A DNA stretch of 64,000 nt, from contig OX326960.1 in assembly GCA_946800325.1 (NCBI GenBank), forward strand, positions 55,884,855-55,948,854, given 5' to 3'. The notes beneath the pieces were generated by a model. The model was not told the DNA's origin, did no database searches, and worked only from the letters and a program-made list of their open reading frames with translations. This stretch comes from Luzula sylvatica. Taxonomy: Eukaryota; Streptophyta; Magnoliopsida; Poales; Juncaceae. Positions 50,366-62,739 of this stretch are shown piece after piece. A program made the position numbers and the translations under genes. The first letter of the stretch is position 1. Each line of letters opens with the position of its first letter.

Positions 50366-50500
50366 CTTGCTCCACTTCGTGTACCTTGCAAGAATAGAAA
50401 ATTTTCGAAATTAGTGAAATATCAAGTTCAAATGTATCAAATCTTTTAAAAATATCACTCGAGATTGCAAGTTTGATTCAAAATTAGACTTAAACATTAC
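50366..50500 (-). other. Leader of the non-autonomous element
   Basis: About 135 bp between primer site and first ATG, AT-rich, similar in length to the Athila leader. Confidence 0.6.
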
Positions 50501-50518
50501 TCCCCGGCAGCGGCGCCA
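50501..50518 (-). other. Primer-binding site of the non-autonomous element
   Basis: TGGCGCCGCTGCCGGGGA on the minus strand, 2 bp from the LTR: the same sequence and spacing as in the complete Athila. Confidence 0.88.
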
Positions 50519-50520
50519 TT

Positions 50521-52198
50521 TGATGAGCGGGTTTTTGGCGTGTTTTATGTCGTTGTGTTAAAACCCCGAACAATCAACAAAATTTGTAATCTATGTTTGT
50601 ACAGTGGCAAATGTAAAGATTCGTTCCACGAGGAGCAATTGCGTCAAAATTTGGATCAAAAATTGACTAGAAATAACAAAGGAAATTCACAGAAGATAGT
50701 CCGTTACAACGGAATTGAGTTCCGTTACAACGGACATTAGGGTTTGTCTAACGTGGGGATTGATATGAAGGTCCGTTACAATGGATGAAGTTCCGTTACA
50801 ACGGAAAGAGATAGTACGTTACAACGGACAGAGGTAGCGTTGCAACGTATTGGTTAATCCGTTACAACGAACCTAGATGTCCGTTACAACGCACTAGTAT
50901 GACTGCCCTTGGGTATTATCCCTCACAAGTCCGTTACAACGGACATGAAATTGCGTTACAACGGAGTACCAACAGACTGAAAGTCAGGTACAAACCGAAT
51001 GGTCCGTTACAACGCAAGTTAGGTTCCGTTACAACGGAATTTGTTCTGGATTTCGAATTTATGATTTGAATTGAGGGATTAATTGAAGGTTTGTTTTGGG
51101 ATTGAATTAATGGAAATTTGAACTAAGTTTAAGGCAAAAATTGAGAGCAAAAGATCAAGTAAAAGAACAAGTTTAGATCAAAGATTCAATTCAAACAAGG
51201 AATTCTCTTTAACACAACTAAATCCACAAACAACAAGAACTACAAGAATTAGAAAGAGTACACCTAAAAATGAAGCAAGTAGCTCGATGTGTCTTCCTTT
51301 GTCTTCTATGCCTTCGCACCGAATGGTCAATTCTCCGAGTCATGGTCGTTCGTTTGGTTGGTACCGAAAAGAAGAGACACTCGAGTCGTGGATTCCTCAA
51401 GAAAGATCACCAAAAGGAGAAGCTCCTAGTCATGGTTAATGCCTTCTTCAAGCTCCAAAAGAGGGTTCTTCCGAGTCTCGGCTTAACACAACTTCACAAC
51501 ACCAAAGAGAGATATATCCCTAGTCACGGTTAACTCTTGATTCACCGAAAAGGAAGGAGTTCCTAGTCGCGGTTGAGTCTTGAGAGAGGATGATTCACCA
51601 AAAAAGGAAGGAATTCCTTGGTCACGGTTAATCTCCTTGGCAAATCACTTGGTTCTTGTAGGGTTCTTGAAGTTCTTGAAGGATCTTGGAGTGTTTTAGA
51701 GAGAGAGAGAGAGAGCGAGAGAGAGATGGAGCAGAATAAGGGTCAAAAGAACTTCCAAACTCGTGGCCCTTGTGGTCATATTTATAGCACTCATGGAGTC
51801 TTCTTATTGGCCACGAGTTGGTGGAGAGGATTGGGGGTAAGGAGGTAATTCCCACCAAAGGTAGGTGGGCAGGATAAGGGCTAAGGATTGAGTGGTTTTC
51901 GTTGTAGACTTTTGTGTAAGTTTCTATCATGATAATTGTTTGCCTCCCGTCTCATTCATGTACCGAATATATCGGTGTAATATATCGTTTTCACTCCTCT
52001 TGACGTGTTGGAGAGAACTACACTCTCCAAATTCCCAGAAATTCCTTCTAATTCCTGTGATTAAGCAATAAAACACACTTAGTGAAGAAATATTCATGTT
52101 ATCTCAAATATGATTAATAAAGTATATAGAATTGTTCTTCACAAGGGCTAAAATCCCCAAATTAAGCATTAAATTTGTGCCTTATTTGCCTCACATCA
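50521..52198 (-). repeat. Non-autonomous element 5' LTR (1678 bp), mosaic
   Basis: The first part (50521-51050, including the dyad array 50700-51039) is close to the complete Athila LTR. The middle (about 51300-51640, with CACCAAAAGGAG and CCTAGTCACGGTTAA words) matches the element's own 3' LTR instead. The outer part (51760-52198, TATAAATA at 51779-51786) again resembles Athila more. Confidence 0.92.
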
Positions 52199-53020
52199 CG
52201 CGTGTCCCATATATACCACGCGTCTCTCACCACTTCGTTGACGATTATCAGTCCTCCGGATTGATCACAACCGAAGAGCCACAGATGCCGCTCCTCTACT
52301 CGTATCCACCTTGAGTCGTAAGACTTCGGTCGCGGGTGCAACTGCCTAGACGAAGCACCGGCGAACTTGCTCGATTGAATTGATTCTCTATTCCGAGAAA
52401 AACTCTTTTTCTCGGTTTTCTCTCTTCGCACTCTTTCACTCTTCGAAAGATGACTCTCTATTTTCTGGATTAATCTTATTAATTCCACTGGTTCGACTGA
52501 ATGGATTGACTAGAGAGAGAGAGAAACATCCTATTTATATCACATAGGATAAGGATGGGCTAAAAGATATGTATATCTAATATACACATTTTCAAACAGA
52601 AAACTGCAGACACCCTTTCAGTATTCTGTTGAAAAGAAAATATTAAATCGTTCTAACCGACTTTAAACCTTCACGAAAGTTTCCGATAATCTTATTATAT
52701 TTCTAACCCAATTTATCCTGGCCCAATTGGAGTTCGGATGCGAAAGTTACGGACGTTTTACTAACTGTATGTCAAACTGTCGCACCCTTTCGGTATTCCA
52801 TTAAAACGACACTGATACTTCGTTCAAATGAAACATATTTCTACATGAAAGTTCTAGATAATCTCATTGTCTATCTAACCCAATTTGAACCATTCAAATT
52901 GGAGTTTCCCACTGAAAGTTATGCCAGTTTTACTAAAATTGTTTCTTATGCCTACGAACGCGTACGTTCGTTTATCCTTGTGTATACTTTTACGGTTGAT
53001 CCGAAACTGTATTTCTTTCA

Positions 53021-53033
53021 GTCTCCCACTCAA
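53021..53033 (-). other. Polypurine tract of the minus-strand copia
   Basis: TTGAGTGGGAGAC on the minus strand, directly before the LTR start TGAAAG at 53020. This fixes orientation and shows that the left LTR is the 3' one. Confidence 0.8.
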
Positions 53034-53970
53034 TTTCAGATCTACCTAAAAGGTACTCATGCATATCCAATATGCACGATTTTAGAGAATATAGCTCGCG
53101 TATCAAAATACCAAGCTATGCACATCTTATGTGCCAATTTTGTAATCAAACCCGACTTAGTACGACTCGTTGTGTGACCGTGTAGGTCCGTTTAACGATG
53201 GCAGTAGGCTGTTTCCAAAGCTCTACAAGCCCATGAGCGGGATCTAGTCACTCAATCATAGCTACCCATGTTAAAACGAAAAATGATTGTGATCATTGTG
53301 CCTATCTCGAATAGCGGTAACTAGTTCTCTTGTTTGCGATATCTGTTAATCAAAAGACATGGTGGTAGTCATCCTTATATCTTGATTAACTATACTTATT
53401 TCTCGATTCCGAACTGAGTTAACAAATTACAATCGATATTAACCCTTTAATATCATTGACTATGGCCATAGTTTTCGTTAATTAATTCATCGAGCGGCCT
53501 AAGAGATATCTCTTCCTTTCGGAATAAACAATTCCTATCTTGGAGACTCATATTGAATTCCGTGTTTCGGACAATACCCAATGATGATCGTTTTGGCTCC
53601 TTGTTACGGTAAGTGTAAGGTCATATCAAAGCATTGTGTTACGCACGTAACGCAATCAATGGTCCCCTCAAGTATGAAGAACCTAATACCCTACTCGTCG
53701 CGAGTCCATCCGTAATGACTAAACCATGTCATGGTCTCGCGACTTTGGTCATATCCAATATATGTCACCTAGCATATATCTACGTTCCCGATTCGACAAG
53801 CACCTTGTCCTATGATTAGCAAAACATTATCATCTCCTCGGCTAACGTACTAGTGTACACGTTCAGTCTATTATCTGATAATAGATGCGCTTCTCTCTTA
53901 AGCAAACAGAATCGTGACTAGGAATGTTTAGAAATGAAACTTTAGGTGTGGCGGTTTCGCTGCACATAAT
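53034..53970 (-). other. Copia 3' untranslated region
   Basis: Sequence between the polypurine tract and the solo LTR insertion. No coding motif is visible. Near-palindromic words such as CGCACGTAACGC occur. Long 3' UTRs of this type are seen in some plant copia elements. Confidence 0.55.
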
Positions 53971-55382
53971 TGTTGGTTAATTCTAACCTAGAGGGGGGTA
54001 AATTCGGCAATCTAACTTATACTTAGTTTAGATTTAAACCTAATTTACGGTGCGGAATAAATAATAATTTGGATGATAAAGATGATACCGTACAAACACT
54101 TTGACACAAGATGTTTGTTTACGAAGTTCGGTAGGTGGTTGCTTTGTAGCTTTAACTCACCCTTTACTCGCTTAATTGACCGACTCAATTATTCACGAGT
54201 ACCTACGTCTCCGGGAATGCCTTGTGCCTCTTTTTGGCCTTCGATTGAATTCCAACTCAACTCGATTACAAGGATTTGCCTAGATCGATTTACACGCTTC
54301 TATCGATCTATAGCTTAGGCTCTTTACAATTTGTTGCACTAGCCTATTACACTTTTTCACTAATCGAGCTACAACGTGATCGGTCACGTGAGTGGGATAC
54401 GATTAGTGGAGAATATCGAAAGTAGATCAACGATCTAAAGAGGTTTCTCAAGCTATCAATGGATATAGATAATCATAGCTTAGGGTTTCTCTCTTTTTAG
54501 GTTTGAAAGTTTGAAAATGAGGAAGTGAGAGAGAGAGACCCATGAAGGATTCTATTTATACTCTCTATAGAAATCCTTCAGAAAACTTGCAGTGCGTTCG
54601 AACGCATACAGTCCGTTCAGAACGCACTTGAAGTTTGCACTAGCCGTTTCAAAATAACGTGCAAGTACATCTTGGGTCCGTTCAAACGGACAATGTCCGT
54701 TCGTAACGGACTCAATTATACATAGCATTTTGCGTTCACAGGAACAAGAGTCCGTTCAACGCACTGAAAAGTGGGTGAAGGGATTCCAGGTTGTCCGTTC
54801 GAACGCACATGTGTGTTCGTTCGAACGCACACATCCCTGTGACATATTTCCGTTCACAGGAAAGATTGTCCGTTCAACGCACTCAGAAGGTGAGTGAACG
54901 GATTCTAATTGTCCGTTCGAACGGACATGATTGTTCGTTCGAACGCACACATCCCTGTGACACGTTTGGTTCTAATCAAGCTTTACAGTTTTGATATTTA
55001 GCAAGTCCGTTCTAAACGGACTTTGAGTTCGTTCAGAACGCACTTCCTGCTTGACTGAACTCTTTGTTATTTTGAACATGATTTTACTTGAGGTCTACTA
55101 GGTTTGTACCTATGGTTTATTTGTGGCGTATCCCACTCACGGAAGGCTTCAACATCTTGAGTCTTGATGTGTTCCAATGGCCTTCCTTGTGTTCTTCTTT
55201 TCTTGTTTATCTTGAGACTTCATGTCCTGATTCTTGATATAATCCAATGAACTCCTCCTTCACAAGTCCTCCTTCATCTTCGTATCGTACCTATGTTATC
55301 CTGCACTTTTCTGGATGTATACATTAGTACTGACAGTGTTTTGAAATAATCAAACTACCAGGAAATTTGAACCAACAATAAT
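53966..55382 (-). mobile_element. Solo LTR (TGTTGGTT...AACCAACA) with TSD ATAAT
   Basis: A 1407-bp LTR (53971-55377) with TGTTGGTT/AACCAACA ends, flanked by ATAAT at 53966-53970 and 55378-55382. No internal sequence, primer site or polypurine tract adjoins it, so it is a product of LTR-LTR recombination. TATAAATA on the minus strand at 54553-54560 suggests minus orientation. It belongs to the same family as the remnants in arms A, B and C. Confidence 0.9.
54593..55042. repeat. Dyad array in the solo LTR
   Basis: About ten sites of the type TGCGTTCGAACGCA (54593), TCCGTTCAAACGGA, TCCGTTCGTAACGGA, TCCGTTCGAACGGA and TCCGTTC..GAACGCA. Half-sites are the same as in the Athila arrays (TCCGTT/AACGGA, GCGTT/AACGC), but the central bases are usually CG or CA. 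If the LTR is in minus orientation, the array lies just upstream of the TATA box. Confidence 0.9.
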
Positions 55383-55599
55383 CACGTATTATGCCGACGT
55401 CCACACAAGTTCAAATCAGGGTTCATGTAATCAAATTACACAACCCGCACACAGTTTTCATATAAGGTGAATGCATATTAATTTAAGTAAACAAAATTTT
55501 TAAAGGGATGCATTCATATGGATTAAGTATTTGGGTGATACAACGTTTACCTACGGGTATCTCCATACCCACAACCTGCGAGGACTATCGTATTAGATA

Positions 55600-58500
55600 A
55601 CTACACTCTACTCTCTTCTTCCTCCTCTAGGTATCTCCATACCCATAGTCATCGCATGACAGTCACGCGCGACTAGAGAGAGCGGTTTTGTAAACGGGTC
55701 CGCACGTTGCCGTTAGTGTTAATCATCATCAGGTTTGGAATATTTCCAATACCTACGATCACATCATTTCACAAAATTTCATGGATCAATGAAATTTTCT
55801 GAGTATTGGCTAGAAGTGGTTGTGACCTCGACATTTTTGGCTTGTATTATTGCGTTTCACGCAATACACAACCATAAATCCGATAACTCGTGACTACTCG
55901 AGTTTGGTCATGTATCCTTGATCCACACCGCTTCCTTTTGCGATTAATAATCGCAATATACTCGCCTCCGTAAATAGAATCATAAATTATTTGTCATGTG
56001 GAACCTTTCCACATAACCATGTTTTCGTTTAAGCAAATCATGTACACACTTTGTGATCGAAAGTCGTGCTACATATTTGGACGTGCTAAATATTTGGAAA
56101 CTGTCGTTGTTATAACTCTTTATAACCAACACGTCCTCCATACCATTATAGATAAAATAAAATCACGAATTCTTTCATAAAGTATTCAAGGATAAACTTC
56201 ACCGCTATCAATACAAATCCTGGTGGGTTTAAATATACATAACCATTATGTATATATATGTATAACCATTATACATTCATAAGAGTTAGTCTCATGTAAT
56301 CGCATTACATTCAAACTCGTGTGATTCCCTTGGATTTTATTAACGGTAAATTAGACGCTTCATCCGTACGACACATATCCACATACATATCATGGCATAC
56401 ATAATAGATTCTCACATCAAAATATGAAGCATCATATTATTTCTATTTTTGCGCTGCTTGATGTCTCACATCGAGCCACAAAAATGTATGCCATTCGACA
56501 TTTCGATTTAACTCCTCCAAGGAGTTATATGTTGAAAACTATTTTCAACAATATGTCGATATACACGTGATAATATAGAACGAGGGACTTCTTAGATCTA
56601 TCCTATAGATCTTCACGCTTAATTCATAAGCGGTCTCGCCTAAATCCTTTGTCGTTACAAGAAATATAACGCGGCTCCCACTAACCTTCATGTGTACACA
56701 AAGTTTTCATTCGTTCCGACAATGTTATAACAGTTTATAACTTCGTCAAAACGAATATTCCAATTCTGAGATGCTTTCTCTAATCCATCATATGGATCGT
56801 TAAAACGTGCATATCATATTCTCGATTCTTATGAATCGACAAAACCGTAAGTTTGTGTCAAGTCCACATCCTTTCATAATATTTCTGTCAAGAAATTTGG
56901 CTTTGACATCCATTTTGCCATATCACGTATTCACAATACGCGACCATGACAAGCATAATTTCGAGAATGTGAAAATATGGCAACATGCGAAAACGTTTCT
57001 TCATAATCCGACTATGAAATACTTGAAACTTTTCGCTACTAGCCTCGCTTTGTTATATGTGTATTCCAATCCGTGTCGGTTCTCATCTTGAAAACCCATT
57101 GACATTTCACGGGTCTAACCCTGAAAGTAATGAAATCAAGTTCTAAACTTGATAATTTACACGGATCGAATCTCAGATTTCATGGCATCTTGCCATATGG
57201 AATCTTCAATTTCATAGCATCCTTGTAAGATATCGAATCATCATATGATTTTGATCTATCATCATTATCCACGATAAATCCGTATTTACCAGCTTATGAT
57301 ATATCCTACTTGATCTATGAAAAATTCTTTGTGTGTTCGACTCGTATTCATCAACTATTGATGAACTCGTGTCAACTTTCATCGGCACAATGTTCATTTT
57401 CAGATCTCGAATTCTCTCGAGATTTATTCTACTCCCACTAGCCCGCGTAGAGATAAATAGCATCATGTTCCAAACTTGTGCGCATTATGTCCTCCTCCAA
57501 GAAGGCAACTCTTCAAGCCACGAAAATCTCATTTTCGTGGGGACGTTAGAACTTATGCCCTTTACTTTCCTTAAGGACATACGATAAACGAACAATTTTC
57601 AGATTTGGGATTGAGCTTAACCGAAACAAAATTCGAATTATACTCACATCCTCAAATATGTACAAACGACAACTTTGGAACCATTCCGATCCATATCTCA
57701 TATGGCATCTTTTGTACCGATTGGAAGGTTTATGGTCCATATCATATATGCAACCATTCATTAGTGCCGCTGTCTCAAGGGCGTATCCCAAAACATTTTT
57801 GGGATATCCGTTTGACTTATCATTTATCGAACCATGTCTAACATGCGTTCATTTCCTCTTTTCGAATACATCTCAATGTTCCGAAATGAATATAATCGTG
57901 AAACGATTCCACAATCATGAATGATAATCAATACTTATAACTCAAATATCGCCTCTTCGATCCTATCGAAGTGCGTAGCCCAAATACTCGCCTCCTCGAT
58001 CCTATCAAAGGGCTTTGATTTTCTTGCTAAGTCGATACTGTATTTTGTTTTTGAAACTCTTTGAACCTTTCAAAAGTCTCCGTTTCGGCACGCATTAAAC
58101 ATATATTACCGTATCTACTTTAACCGTCCGTAAACGTAACAAAATACCGATAGCCTCCTCTTGCCTCAGAACTTATCGGAACATCTACATGTAAATGTAA
58201 GCTCTAATAATTCGTTGGATCTTTCTCCAACCTTTGGAGAATGATGCACTTTGTCGTCTTGCCTTATAAATAAGTATCGCGTTTAACCAATTGAATCTAA
58301 TTCGATTTATTCTAGCAATCCATAATATGGAATCTAGATACACGTATCTCGTTTATATGGCAAAGACGGCAATGCTAAAAGAAGCAATCAACTTCTAGGT
58401 TTAATCCTCCTCGGATTTCACCGTTCTTTGAGTCATTAGTTTGGACAACTCTTTGTCCGAACTTTCTGTTTGGAAATCAATTTCCCAAAATACCCTTAGA

Positions 58501-59150
58501 CTTTTATTTCTTTCGATCCCGCCTTTGAATTACAAGGAAATCCACGTATCTCTATGCTCTGGATTCCCCGGACACTCCAAGCATCTCCTATTCAAATTTA
58601 CATCGCATCTCATGCAATTCCGGGATCGACTCATCTATTGAATGCATATGATATTCGGTCACGAAGATCAAATCTCGTACCATCAACACACAAGTGTTAA
58701 TCAAAGATCCATAAGGCGTCTTAAAATTAACCTACTCTTTGAACCGCATTGAACCATTCGACGCGCTCTAGCTCTTGAAACTATTTCTTGAGCTTTGCGT
58801 TTTTCTTTCATATACACCCGAATTCTCAAAACAATTTTGAGAAATTTGCGTCTATACATGCCACCACAAGGCACGTAATATTGTTCGATTCCTTCTTAAA
58901 GTGTATCGAACCCGGCTTTCTCTAAAGCCAAAGCCTCGAGCCCTGAATCTACCATTTCCGTGTCAAACACGTTCCTTTAAGTCTAAGAACTATTCTTTGA
59001 CTATCAAGGTTAATTACGGTAATTCCGGCCCAAAAGCCATCTATCATATCGATCTCATCGATATATTTGGTGTTGCTTGAAAACATAATTCTAAACGGAT
59101 GATGAAGATTAAGCTCCTAACCGTGCGTACTTAATCTATATGCTTATATG
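55600..59150 (-). pseudogene. Copia gag-pol remnant, minus strand
   Basis: Heavily mutated, but pieces remain in the right order (minus strand): gag-like EYHMHSIDESIPELHEM at about 58620-58700; integrase region GYALETAALMNGCIYDM followed by a KESKGH-like block at 57550-57790; RT pieces WQDAMKSEI and KARLVAKSF near 57000-57200; RNase H C-terminus ADPFTKPLS near 55690-55720. Stops and frameshifts occur throughout. Individual short frames on either strand are fragments or shadows. Confidence 0.75.
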
Positions 59151-59794
59151 ATAATTATATGACAGTGTTATTTTATCGAATCGATAACCCTTATACCGAT
59201 ACGGGACTCCAAGTCCATAACACCCGAGATCCATATTTCGCAATCCTCCCACAAGTGACGAAGGTCTATCGAGTGGGATCTCGCTTATTTAGGTAGGATA
59301 TAATCCAATCGCATCTTATGCGACTCTCAACTTTTATAGAATTTCGGTGATGGATCGTATCATATACAATCCCATTTATGTGTGTGCATTCTATCTATGC
59401 TCCGAACTCCAATCGGATTGGCTTGGACGGTTAAGTCATAACCATATCAAACGTATCGTTCAAGTGGACTACTCACGTGCATGACGAAGGCCTAACAACA
59501 CGTAAGTCCCCATTTAACGATTGCAACCCATTAATACCAACAACATGTGTGCATGATGAAGGCCTAACAACACACACATTGTGATACCAATTTCGATGGT
59601 TGTTGACATCGAAGGCATTTTCATGACTTAAATATTATGAGGGATCATGACATTCATGTTTCTTAAATTCGTGACATAATCATATTGTATCACTATCACA
59701 AGATTTTCAAAATGCATATGATTTATTTAGGGAGACTAATTATTCTAAATAATTACTTATCTTATATGCTAGTATGAATGATGCCGATCATATC

Positions 59795-60846
59795 TGAAGG
59801 AAATACAGTTTCGGATCAACCGTAAAAGTGTACACAAGGATAAACGAATGTAAGCAAGCGTACATTCGTGGTCATATCTTTCAGTAGGAAAATCTAATTT
59901 GAATGGTTCAAATTGGGTTAGATAGATAATAAGATTATCTACAACCTTCATGTAGAAATATATTTCATATGAACGAAGTATCAGTGTCGTTTCTATGAAA
60001 TACCGAAAGGGTGCAATAGTATGACATACAGTTAGTAAAATGGTCATAACTTTTGCATACGAATTCCAATTGGGCCAGGCCGAATTGGGTTGGTTAGATA
60101 ATAAGATTATCTACAACTTTCATGTAGGTTGATGTTCTGTCAGAGGAATTTACCAATTTCGTATGGACATAATACTGAACAGATTCATGCATCTTCCTGT
60201 GTGAAAGAGTGCATATTGGATATACATGTCTTTTGGCCAATCCTAATCTTATGTGATATAAATAGGATAATTCTCTCTCATCTAAAGACCAGATCATTCA
60301 GATCATTCTATGGTATTATTCAGAATAATCCAGAAATATAAAGAAACATCTTTCAAGAGAGTGAAAGAGTGTGAAGAGAGAAAGACCGAGAAAAAGGAGT
60401 TTTTCTCGGTGTAGATAATCAATCTAATCAAGCAAGTTCGCCAGTGCAGCGTCTAGGCAGTTGCATCCGCGACCGATGAACTCCGACTCACGGTGGATAC
60501 AAGTAGAGGAGCGACACTTGTGGCTCTCCGATTGTGATCAAACCGAAGGAGCAAAACTGTTGGCTGTGGAAGAGTGTGGACGTGGGACACACGAAAGACA
60601 ACCGGAGGCGTGTCAAGACGGTGGGAGACGTGTGGTATGGGATGCACGGACTAGTCACCAACGTGACACCGGAGAAGGAAAGGATGCGAGCGATCAACCC
60701 GTTGTGCGTGATCAATTTCACGCTGGTAATCGTCTATCCTTCTATTGCATCGTTCCCTCGAAGTCATGGCGTGATCTTGGATTTAGAGAACCGGACCGGG
60801 CATTCATATCCGCTGTGCGGGCTCGGGGTCGGGCGAATTCCCAACA
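59795..60846 (+). repeat. 5' LTR of the plus-strand copia (1052 bp)
   Basis: TGAAGGAAATACAG to GAATTCCCAACA. It is the inverted counterpart of the split LTR 45637-45833 plus 52204-53020 (for example GTCACGTTGGTGACTAG at 45811-45827 against its complement near 60650), with many substitutions. A TATA-like context is not obvious. Confidence 0.85.
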
Positions 60847-60847
60847 G

Positions 60848-60859
60848 TGGTATCAGCGC
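60848..60859 (+). other. Primer-binding site (initiator tRNA-Met type)
   Basis: TGGTATCAGCGC one base after the LTR end. It differs by one base from the canonical plant copia site TGGTATCAGAGC. Confidence 0.8.
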
Positions 60860-61079
60860 GATCGTCATCGATTCGAGGGTCGAATCATAGTCGTATATTT
60901 GATATACGCACGGGTTATCAAAGTTCGTACCCGTTTGCAAGATGATAGATATAGAGATTCCAATTTCGTTAAAAATCACAAGTAGAATTCACTAGAGATA
61001 AATCAAAAGTTGATTGAGAGTATCTAGGAATTATCGCGAAAAGGTTTCATGATTTATCGTTTCAGAAACGAGCGAAAAC

Positions 61080-61905
61080 GGAAGAAACGGCAAAATCTGC
61101 AGAAAATTAGAATACGAAATAGTGAGTAAAACTAAGATAATTTTCAGTGGGAAACTCTACATTGATTGGATCAAATTGTCATAGTTAGATAATGAGATTA
61201 TCTATGACTTTCATAGAGAAAGTTTTTTCATTTGAACGAATTATCAGTGTCGTTTTTATGGAATACCGAAAGGGTGCGACTGTTTGACATACAGAGACTA
61301 AAACGTCCGTATATGTCGCATAAAAACTCCAATTGAGTCCAATCCAATTGGGTTAGTTAGATAATAAGATTATCTAGAACTTTAGTTCACGTTCAAAGTC
61401 GGTCGGAACAATTTAATATTTTCGTTTCAACAGAATACTGAAAAGGTGTCTGTAGTTTTCTGGTTGAAAAGGTGTCTATTGGATATACTTACCTTTTCGT
61501 TTGTCCGTATTTTACTAAAATTGGCCTAATTTTCAGTGGGGAACTCCAAATTGATTGGATCAAATTGGGTTAGTTAGATAATTAGATTATCTATGACTTT
61601 GATATAGAAAGTGTTTTCATTTGGACGAATTATCAATGTCGTTTGAATGAAATACCGAAAGGTTGGGACTGTTTGACATACAGTTAGGAAAACGTCCGTA
61701 ATTTTCGCATCCGAATTCCACTCGAGTCCAATCCACTGGGGTTGGAAAGATAATAAGATTATATAGAACTTTCGTTCACATTCAAAGTCGGTTCGAACGA
61801 TTTAAGATTTTCGTTTCAACTGAATACTGAAGGGGTGCGAGCACTTTTCTGTTTGAAAAGGTGTATATTAGATATACATACCTTTTGGCCTATCTTTATC
61901 TCTAA
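61080..61905 (+). repeat. Two tandem LTR-like modules in the copia leader
   Basis: Two units of about 390 bp (about 61140-61500 and 61530-61900) share CAGTGGG.AACTC, GATTGGATCAAATTG, TAGTTAGATAAT and AATACCGAAAGG..G. The same words appear once in the LTR itself (about 59890-60260) and in the left LTR (52590-52950). The leader thus contains extra copies of LTR-derived sequence. Confidence 0.8.
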
Positions 61906-62739
61906 TCAATTAATTCAATCATACTAGCATATAGATTAGTATTTATTTAGAATAATTACTCTCCCTATATAAATCATATGCATTTCAAAAATCTTGTGAT
62001 AGTGATATAATATGATTATGTCACGAATTATTTAAACATGCATAGGCATTATCCCTCATAATATTTAAGTCATGGAAATGCCTTCCATGTCCACAACCAC
62101 CGAGTTTGGTGTTACGTTTCACGTGGGTTCAGGCTAAAGTCGGGCACGTGATATTGTAACTATTGAAAGGGTGGCAAGCGTTAAATCAGGACTTGTGAGG
62201 CCCGGGCTAAAGTCGACTCACTAGTAGCTTATTTGAACGATACGTTGGATATGGTCGTGACTTAACCGTCCAGGCCAATCCGATTGGAGTTCGGGGCATA
62301 GATAGGATGCACACACGGAAATATGATTGTATATGATACGATCCATCACCGAAATCCTATAAAGGTTCAAGAATCGCATATGATGCGATTGGATATAATC
62401 CTACCTAAATAACGGGATCCCACCTGATAGGCTAAAGTCACTTGTGGGAGGAACGGAAATATGGGTCTTGAGTGTTATGGACTTGGAGTCCCGTATCGGT
62501 ATGAGGGTTATCGATTCGATAAAAATAACACATTCATATATTCATCATATAAGCATATAGATTAAGTACGCACGGTTAGGAGTTTAATCTTCATCATTCG
62601 TTTAGAATTATGTTTTCAAGCAACACCAAATATATCGATGAGATCGATATGATATATAGCTTTTGGACTGGAATTACCGTAATTAACCTCGATAGTCAAA
62701 TAATAGTTCTTAGACTTAAAGGAACGTGTTGGACACGAA

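Larger units (their letters stand above)
45829..52203 (-). mobile_element. Non-autonomous Athila-related LTR element with TSD CGCGT
   Basis: LTRs at 45834-47505 and 50521-52198 (both TGATGAGC at one end and ATCA at the other), with CGCGT duplicated at 45829-45833 and 52199-52203. The copia LTR on either side joins cleanly when the element is removed, so this was one insertion. The element is 6365 bp against 10782 bp for the complete Athila and has no protease, RT, RNase H or integrase. It shares the primer site, polypurine tract, TATA box and dyad arrays with Athila. The two LTRs are clearly different from each other. Confidence 0.95.
45637..59794 (-). mobile_element. Decayed Ty1/copia element with two nested insertions
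   Basis: The 3' LTR end (GAATTCCCAACA on the minus strand) is at 45637 and the LTR start (TGAAAGAAATACAG) at 53020. The LTR is split by the non-autonomous Athila at 45834-52198; without it the LTR is about 1 kb. The internal region continues to 59794 and is broken by a solo LTR. RNase H, RT, integrase and gag remnants occur in the expected order from left to right when read backwards. The 5' LTR is not in the window: at 59795 a second copia LTR in the opposite orientation takes over. Confidence 0.85.

Noticed and set aside
60461..60985. 174-codon plus-strand frame in the copia LTR
   Set aside because: It spans the LTR end and the primer site and has no domain; the inverted LTR copy does not preserve it.
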